64,000 bases of DNA, from NCBI RefSeq assembly GCF_030253575.1, contig NC_080557.1, positions 46,080,501 to 46,144,500 of the forward strand, given 5' to 3'. Below, one piece after another: positions 57,640 to 64,000 of this stretch. The translations under genes and the position numbers were made by a program. The notes under the pieces are model-generated. The model searched no databases. It saw only the letters and a program-made list of their open reading frames with translations, and was not told where the DNA came from. Source of the stretch: Rhododendron vialii (lineage: Eukaryota; Streptophyta; Magnoliopsida; Ericales; Ericaceae). Numbering within the stretch: position 1 is the stretch's first letter; each line of letters begins with the position of its first letter.

Positions 57640-58029
57640 AAGAAGTATGCAATATGAATCTTTAGATTGATTATTCCACTCCAATCGATTCAAGAACAAG
57701 AGAAAGAACTAATGTCCTCTTCAGATATTTTAATTGACGTACCCATAAATGGTATTTTCCATAGAAATAGTATTATTGTTTATTTTGATGATCCTCGATA
57801 CAGAAGAAAGAGTTTGGGAATTGCTTTTACTAAATATGAGACTCTAGAAGTGCATTCCATCGTTAAAAAAGAGGATTTTATTGAGTATGAGTATCGAGAA
57901 GTCCCGGAATTTAGGGCAAAAGACCAAATGAAAGTAGATCGATTTTTTTTCATTCCCGAGGAAGTGCATCGCTTACCTCTATCTTCTTCCATAATGATAC
58001 GGAATAATAGTATCATTGGGGTTGCGTAG
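57640..58029 (+). pseudogene. rpoC2: Plastid rpoC2 fragment in nuclear DNA
   Basis: A 120-codon open stretch (from 57667) contains blocks of the plastid RNA polymerase beta'' subunit: [55 protein letters not shown] and [14 protein letters not shown]. The intact protein is over 1,300 residues and plastid-encoded, so this is a small internal piece and cannot function as a polymerase subunit. Homology stops at IIGV, where the plastid frame would go on to D-T-R. The sequence 58030-58212 was not identified. It is flanked by a MITE on the left and an inverted partial copy on the right. Compared with the plastid family there are extra residues near GIAFTKY and EYEYREV, yet no stop codon. Confidence 0.9.
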
Positions 58030-58213
58030 AATCGGGTTTCATGAGTTTCTCTTGGAAAACCGGATCAATTTCGGATTTACTATTATTTAGAATGTTTTCG
58101 AAACGATATCTCAATTAATTCGATTATAGAAAGTTTGCAAAATCATGAAATCCATTATAAATTGAAAGATATAAGGGATCAATAAATGACACAGATTTTG
58201 GAATGTAGAAATT

Positions 58214-58341
58214 ACAAAAGTGCTACACACACAACAGTTGTGTAAAACACAATACACAACCAATCTCTAGCCGTCCATTATTGTAATAAATGGCCAGGAT
58301 TCGTTCAAACTCTTTCCCAAAAAAGTTAAACTTTTGTTCTT
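58214..58341. mobile_element. Partial inverted copy of the 57256 MITE
   Basis: Starts ACAAAAGTGCTAC and runs through 'aaccaatctctagccgtcca' and 'aaaagttaaacttttg', the complement of 57346-57476. The other end of the element is missing. Confidence 0.85.
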
Positions 58342-58640
58342 ATTATGGGTTCTTATTATTTTCCCTTCCAAAAATCCAAAATAATTAAGTAGTAACTTTA
58401 TTTTTTAAGGAGTATTCATACTAAACTGTTTTTTTTTTGTCAAAAGTTAACTTGTTTTCACTAAACCAAAACATGTTCTGCAACTTTTAGTTTAGTAGAA
58501 ACAACTTGACTACAAATAACTACTAAAAATTATCCACAGCTTCTAGCTTACCGGAAACGCCCCCAATAGATTATAGTGTGTGTGTGTGTGTGTGTGTGCG
58601 TGTGCGCGCACGTGCGTGTGTGTGTGTATATATATATATA
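58342..58640. other. Spacer with TG/TA microsatellite
   Basis: A TG/CG/TA alternating run at 58576-58640 abuts the next micron-like element. No gene. Confidence 0.6.
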
Positions 58641-58648
58641 CACTACGG

Positions 58649-58977
58649 ATCCAGTGAGGGATTCCTTACCAGTCTACCGTGCGGACCTCCCCTTTCCCGA
58701 TCGAATTGCGATGATCCGAGCCGCTCAATGTGTTCAGAACGTGATTTTAAGAGTACCCGCAAGAAATCAGCAAAAAAAAAGATCGGGAAGGGCTTGATCC
58801 GAGCAGTTTTTACTGAACCGTTCAATAAAAAACTGCTCGGATCAAGCCCTTCCCGATCATTTTTTTTGCTGATTTCTCGCGAGTACCCTTAAAATCACGT
58901 TCTGATCACTTTAAGCGGCTCGGATAGTCCCAATTCGATCGAAAAATGGGAGTCCTGCACGGTAAGCCCGTGCGGGA
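58649..58977. mobile_element. Micron-like foldback element, copy 3
   Basis: The core 'tgatccgagccgctcaatgt' to 'cagcaaaaaaaaagatcgg' pairs with its complement; the inner arms 'gatccgagcagttttt' and 'aaaaactgctcggatc' are nearly perfect. It lies between TA repeats (58626-58640 and 58997-59041). Homologous to 29760-30129 and 30162-30512. Confidence 0.85.
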
Positions 58978-58993
58978 TCCCTTAAGGGAACTG

Positions 58994-58996
<3 letters not shown>

Positions 58997-59041
<45 letters not shown>
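58997..59041. repeat. TA microsatellite
   Basis: About 22 TA units at the right edge of the micron-like element. Confidence 0.95.
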
Positions 59042-60940
59042 CAAATGTGAGAAGTTGTATTCAATTGTGAGGCGAAAGCCTACACAACAGAGAGGTACCC
59101 CATGGGAGCAAATGGACATCTACAGACCAGACAAACCATTAAAGAGGGCAATCAAAGCACAGTATGTGCAACCCTATTTCAAACTTGCCTAGCGAGATCA
59201 GGTTCACAGAAAATAAAACTAATATCAAACACATGACCAATAAACTACCGGACATAAATCGGACTGAAATTTGGACATAAACCGGACTAAATCCGGACCA
59301 AAAAAAAAATAAAGCAAAAAAAAAAAAAACTTCCCTCCTTCATTGAGCAACTCTTCTCTTGCCGAACCCCCTATCGATCAAGCTCCCAAGTCAGCACCCA
59401 TGAAGCCACCGGCGACTGCAAACCCAGAAGCGGAGCAGCGGCGAATGGCAAGCGGTTTTGGTGGAGTTTGGGGAGGGAAACCAGATCTGAAGGCAGGGAT
59501 TGATCTCTTCGCTCCCATCGCCCATATTTGGGTATAAACCCAAGGGGGAAGGAGAGAAAGGAGAAGAGGAAGTGTGACGGCTGTTTTAGGATTAAAGAGA
59601 GGTGCTCCTGCTTTTTAGAGAGAGAATTAAAGAGAGGTGCTGCTGCTTTTTAGAGACAGAATTGTTATGTGTATGTGTATGTGTATGTGACTTTGTCAAT
59701 TTCAGAATAGGATTTTTGTCAAGTGAACCATATACTTAGCGTTTAGTCTGATGACCAGTTTAAAGAAAGATTTCAAGGCATTTGAAAGTCCTTGAGAGTC
59801 GTATAGAAAAGTCCGTCAAAAGTGGAGGCCCTTTGAATGCAATATTTATTTTACTAATCCTAACAAAATATTACTATATATATGTCCTGACCTAACCAGC
59901 TTCATTGATACATGCATATACATATAGACATGGATTATGTAATTAATTAATTAACCACCTTCTTTAATGGGAGTGGGACCAACAAAATCAGGTTTGGTAA
60001 AATTGTTGTTGGAACGTACTTTACATATGTGGCTGAAATTAATGAAGAAAATGCATGCACACTACTCTTAATTAAGGAGTAACACAATTTTTTTAATAAT
60101 CGGATGTCTGGCAAACTTGTACGTCACACCTCGACTGATTCGGGATATTCAAACTCAGTGCATGGGGTTAGATCTAGTCAAGCTCATTCCAGTTTGTGCA
60201 TTGATCTGGTAATGGAGTCGCTCGTGAGTTAGAGAAGAAGGGGCTTGGAGTGGGAAGCAGCTTGGAATGGATTTCGTCTCCTCCAATATGGTTGTGGAGT
60301 CAGCTTCGCATAGATGGGTGTTCTTGAAGATTTTTTTTTTCTATCGTTTCGTTCTATCGATGATAATGTTATCGTTTGACCCTCCATCCCTAACAAATTT
60401 TAAAAAAAACTTGCACGCACCTCGATTAATTCGAAAAGCTGAAGTTAATTGCTGTTGTGTCATGCTAACTTGAAACTTTACAAATGTGGCTGAAATTAAT
60501 GAAACAAATGCATGCACACTAGTCTTAATTAATTAAGGTGAGCTCATGGTCATAGCAAGATATTATAAATCCCCTTGATGTTGTTTATGTTTCTTGTGCT
60601 TTGACATGCATTAGTATATATAGAAACTACCGAAATCTCTGTGTCCCTAGCATTATTGTTTTTTTTTTTTTTTCCTTTCACAGTCAAAGGTGAATATTCT
60701 GATTCAATCCTGAAACCAATAGTATAGTACCAACTATAATTCAACTCATTTCTATTAATTTCCAAAAAAAAAAAAAAAAAAAACTATAATTCAACTAATT
60801 AAGGCAGGTAATTTGCAACTTTATTGGAAGTTTCTCAGTGGGCTTTTGATGTACTGTTGCACAGATAGTCCAGGGTGGTTCTTTTGGGTATGGGCTATCA
60901 GTGGTTGTGAACAAAAATTTGTCTTTCCGCTAACAAATCC
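59042..60940. other. Intergenic, no gene seen
   Basis: A 64-residue frame (59343-59537) sits in a C/G-richer patch without a motif. SINE-like remnants occur near 60095-60150 and 60400-60450. A/T runs lie at 60660 and 60764-60783. Confidence 0.45.
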
Positions 60941-60944
60941 AACA

Positions 60945-61460
60945 AATTTGCCATAAGCTTTAATCCAGAACCGATCGTAAATTAATTTGGCCCACAACTT
61001 TCTTTCTTACTCCGTAGTCCTTCGTCATCCAAATTAATCTCAGTTCCCAGCCCATCAACCAAAATAGAGACAGCGTACCCCCAAGAATCATCATCAAGTC
61101 ATAAAACAAAATCTCGCATCCGCAAAATGAAGTAGGGGCACTTCCCCAAAAATCTCATATGACAAATCGAAAACAACAATTACCATGGAATCAGCCTTCC
61201 AACGAAGGCCATGGATACATCCGATAAAGAAAGTCCCGTCGGAGTTTACCACACTGCGACAATTGGTATATTGAATTTCTCCTTCAACCATTAGTTTTTG
61301 GTGTTTGGCGATCGTCATAGGGGGTTTGTGAGAGCTGGAAACACACTTGGATTCCGGCGTTGGACATGGCTGCTGCCTTCGGGTCGAGTCCAAAACGATA
61401 ACCCGGCCCTTGCCATAAGCAATGCCTATAAATGTAAAAGAAAGAAATTTCTTCTATTAA
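60945..61460 (-). pseudogene. F-box associated-domain gene fragment
   Basis: On the minus strand 61094-61440 encodes GIAYGKGRVIVLDSTRR, then VVNSDGTFFIGCIHGLRW and SMVIVVFDLSYEIFGEVPL, the typical core of plant F-box associated domains, where a hydrophobic strand precedes FDL..E.F.EVPLP. A stop follows FCFMT. Further on, in another frame, WMTKDYGVRKK resembles the next conserved block (W.MK.YGV). The frame is therefore broken. No F-box, start codon or upstream exon is present, so this is a remnant of an SCF substrate-receptor gene. Limits are approximate. Confidence 0.65.
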
Positions 61461-61499
61461 AAGTTAACGGTTCAGTGGGCCGTCCAGCCCATATGAACT

Positions 61500-62029
61500 A
61501 ATTCTAACATGGAAATGGGCCGGGTTATCGTTTCTTCTGATTACTACCACACGTTTTGATTTACCCTATTGATGATGGGTCAGTTCATTGGTGGAAACCT
61601 GAATTTGGTTGGACCAGACAAGGTTATGTTTGAGTCTCCATAGTTTTTTATCGGGGCTAAACATACTTCTAACAGCATCTACACGTGGTGAGACCTTAGT
61701 CTCAATCACGACGTAAGTGTGGTGAGGTTCTCTGCAGATAGTGTTGTAGTATACGAGTAGGTGTTCATTGAATTGCAGCAATTTAGGAGTTAAATGGAAC
61801 GCAAAGTAGGAACATTTGAGTGTACGAGTAGGTGTTCCTTAATTAATTTTCTATCCGCTCCCACCAGTTTGACCTTTCCAAAAAATAAGGTCAGCCTAAG
61901 AATGTGATTTCAATTATTTCGGTGACGAGGGGCCAGAACTTGCTTTGCTTTGCCTACCTATATCGATCATCTTAATTTTCTTGTTCTAGATTTTTCTAAA
62001 AAGTAGTCCAACAAACTAAAACTAGAATA
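61500..62029. other. Spacer, no gene seen
   Basis: A 71-residue frame on the minus strand (61566-61781) has no clear domain; it might be more of the decayed F-box gene. Confidence 0.35.
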
Positions 62030-62305
62030 ACCAATTGGCGCTCAGTTGGCTAGGACTCTTGCATCTCATTAGGAGTGAGTTCGAGTCTCCTCACCTACGT
62101 GTGAGTGTTCTTTCCTTAGAGGGCTTTTCCTTTCTTTCTTTGTTTCTACTCTATAATAAGTTTATTTCTTGTGCATAGGTTGAGTTATTGGGTTTGGTTA
62201 TCTCGTGGACTCTTACAATTGATGTAGTGTGTCCCGGGTTTAAACTCTGTACTTCATATCAAATGTAAAATGTACTCTTCTATCGATTGAAAAAACAAAA
62301 CAAAA
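62030..62305 (+). mobile_element. tRNA-derived SINE
   Basis: 'ggcgctcagttggctaggac' (A-box-like), then GAGTTCGAGTCTC (B-box) about 35 bp on, resembling a tRNA head; the cloverleaf is not complete enough for a tRNA call. An A-rich end lies near 62290-62305. Confidence 0.55.
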
Positions 62306-62595
62306 AAAGAAACCTAGAACTAGAATGCATGAACCAAGAAAAGGGAATTCAAACATTCCTTTAATTGAGGTGGTACGATACGACCCCCGTGACATATACA
62401 GCATCTCAACATTGACCATCCATGCATGCATGCACTTGCACTGTTAGATTAATACAGTACTATTATTACAAGTACTGTTTAATTTGCTAATTGCTCAAAT
62501 ATGCCAGCCACGAGGGGATCATTCACTTATTTTGGTCAGTTTTTTGGGGGCCAATTGGCAATTAAAAGGGAACCCACTCTCTTTTCATTAATTTT

Positions 62596-62817
62596 GGGGC
62601 GACTATTCGCAACCTCTTATTTTCTCCATTAGCCCATGAAATTTTTTCAAATAATTACAACATGAGCCCCCAATGCAAAATGTCTTACTTATCCTTCTAA
62701 CTTTTTAGACACAACCCATCATCTTCTTCTTCCTCTCTTCCCTCAGTCAGTTCATGCCTCATCCATCTCCATAACTCGCCACAGCCACCACCACTCAATC
62801 AAGACCATCGCCACTCA

Positions 62818-62852
<35 letters not shown>

Positions 62853-63515
62853 ACAGTCGCTATTGAATCACCACACTGCGATTATTTTGAAAACAATTTT
62901 GATAACTAACTGTCGAAAACATATATATATTTCGGTAACTAATTGTTAAAAATACATATATAATTTGGTAATTAACTGCCGAATTCTGGTATATACTTCT
63001 GTATTAGGTTACCGAAAATTTATTTGACAATATTATATTACTGAAGATTAGAAAAATCCTATATATATGCATTTCTGTAATTGACTGCCGAAAATATATA
63101 AACATTTCGGTAACTAATTGTCGAAATTATTTAAATATTGCGGTATTCAAATGTCGAAAACATTACATTTTTTCGGACCTGAAACGCCGAAAAACCAGTT
63201 CAAAAAATTGAAAATTCTGCGTCGAAAAAAACATAGTTCTCGATCGGCTCCCAAGTGGGTTTCGTTTGGAGAGAGAGAGAGAGAGAGTAACCTTGAAGAG
63301 AGGAGGGGAGGGAGTGGCGGTGGTGGGGCGGTGTTCGTAGCTTTGGTGGTGGTGGCTATGGAGATTTGGTGTTTTGGAAGGAGAGGGGTATAATAGGAAG
63401 ATTTTGAGAAATTAATGGGTTATATGGAGTAAATAAAGGAAATTAATGGGTTATATGGAGTGAATGAAGGAAGTGGGCTAATGGAGAAAATAAAAGGTTG
63501 CGAATAGTCGCCATC
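62596..63515. mobile_element. Long GGGCG-ended element with internal repeats
   Basis: Left end GGGGCGACTATTCGCAACC, right end complemented GATGGCGACTATTCGCAACC, and an 8-bp duplication TTAATTTT (62588-62595, 63516-63523). It is 920 bp against 324 bp for its relative at 6044. The interior has 'tcggtaactaattgtcgaaa'-like tandem units (about 62880-63170), a CT run (62820-62849), a GA run (63271-63286) and two 'gaaattaatgggttatatgg' units. Confidence 0.88.
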
Positions 63516-63523
63516 TTAATTTT

Positions 63524-64000
63524 AGCTCAAAACTCGATGTATGTGGGTTTTAGGGATGGATTCAGAGGAACTAGCCCGTGACACCCCAAGATCCCAAAAG
63601 AGTTCCACATGGGGGAGTTGGGAAGGAATTAATTGGAATATAAGAGCATCCGCATCAGACTCTTTAATTTTCAGACCAAATTATACCTTAAAAGACCACT
63701 TTATTACTTTAGCTAATCACTTTTAAAATGCATACTGTTTCAGACTTTCTATTTTAACATCAAACCCATTATTTTATTTTTACTTCAATAATCTAATAAT
63801 ACTTTTCGTGCTTAAGAAAGAAGTGTGGTCAAAGCCATGTGGGGAAACGAAGACAAACACTTTAAAGTATAATAAAATATTGGTTATATTATCCTAAGAA
63901 CAGTTGCTCACTACTAAACCCGAGCAACTGTAGCGTTTGTTTCTCTAACCCATGAACAAGCGAGACTGATGCATCACCTTTTCCCCCATTTTACTCGTTA
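63524..64000. other. Intergenic, no gene seen
   Basis: AT-rich end of the window; nothing recognised. Confidence 0.4.

Noticed and set aside
58576..58640. Coding frames starting MCVCVCV
   Set aside because: Translation of a TG microsatellite.
62035..62105. Possible tRNA gene (tRNA-like head)
   Set aside because: Acceptor stem does not close; better explained as a SINE head.

Overview
The window is nuclear DNA from a flowering plant, most likely a eudicot. Evidence: AT-rich intergenic DNA, GT-AG introns, plant-type families (R2R3-MYB, AP2/ERF, PHT1, plant ADF), many MITEs and a plastid rpoC2 fragment. I cannot name the species. Family names come from motifs recognised by eye; no search was run.

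Five intact protein genes are supported: (1) a subgroup-2 (MYB14/15-like) R2R3-MYB regulator, minus strand 3560-5153, three exons; (2) an EAF6/MEAF6-like NuA4 subunit, minus strand 16554-20170, six exons that join into a clean 143-residue frame; (3) an ADF6-like actin-depolymerising factor, plus strand 23259-24920, three exons; (4) a PHT1 phosphate/H+ symporter, minus strand 25753-27372, with a likely 5'UTR intron and a PHR1-type P1BS site beside its TATA box; (5) a group IX ERF, minus strand 48122-48790, intronless. Two broken genes are also seen: an rpoC2 fragment (57640-58029) and an F-box associated-domain fragment (60945-61460). The intact genes are unrelated housekeeping, transport and stress-regulation genes, not a cluster.

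Nearly everything else is transposon-derived. 1-3.5 kb holds MITEs and copy A of a duplicated segment. 9.8-12.8 kb holds LTR-like DNA containing copy B, which lacks three of copy A's MITEs. 13.8-15.2 kb is a complete non-autonomous Helitron. 28.8-37.2 kb holds SINEs, micron-like elements in TA repeats, a hAT element, a tandem duplication, and a three-level nest (hAT, then solo LTR, then MITE). 39-45.6 kb holds several MITE families. 48.9-50.6 kb has a MITE in the ERF promoter and further foldbacks. 54.3-55.3 kb is a LINE-like retroposon. 57.2-58.4 kb is the plastid fragment between inverted MITE sequences. 62.6-63.5 kb is a long MITE relative.

I found no unknown multi-gene system. The strongest observations are the nested and datable insertions, the plastid fragment, MITEs touching the MYB and ERF genes, and the P1BS site. 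Target-site duplications (TSDs) were read by eye.
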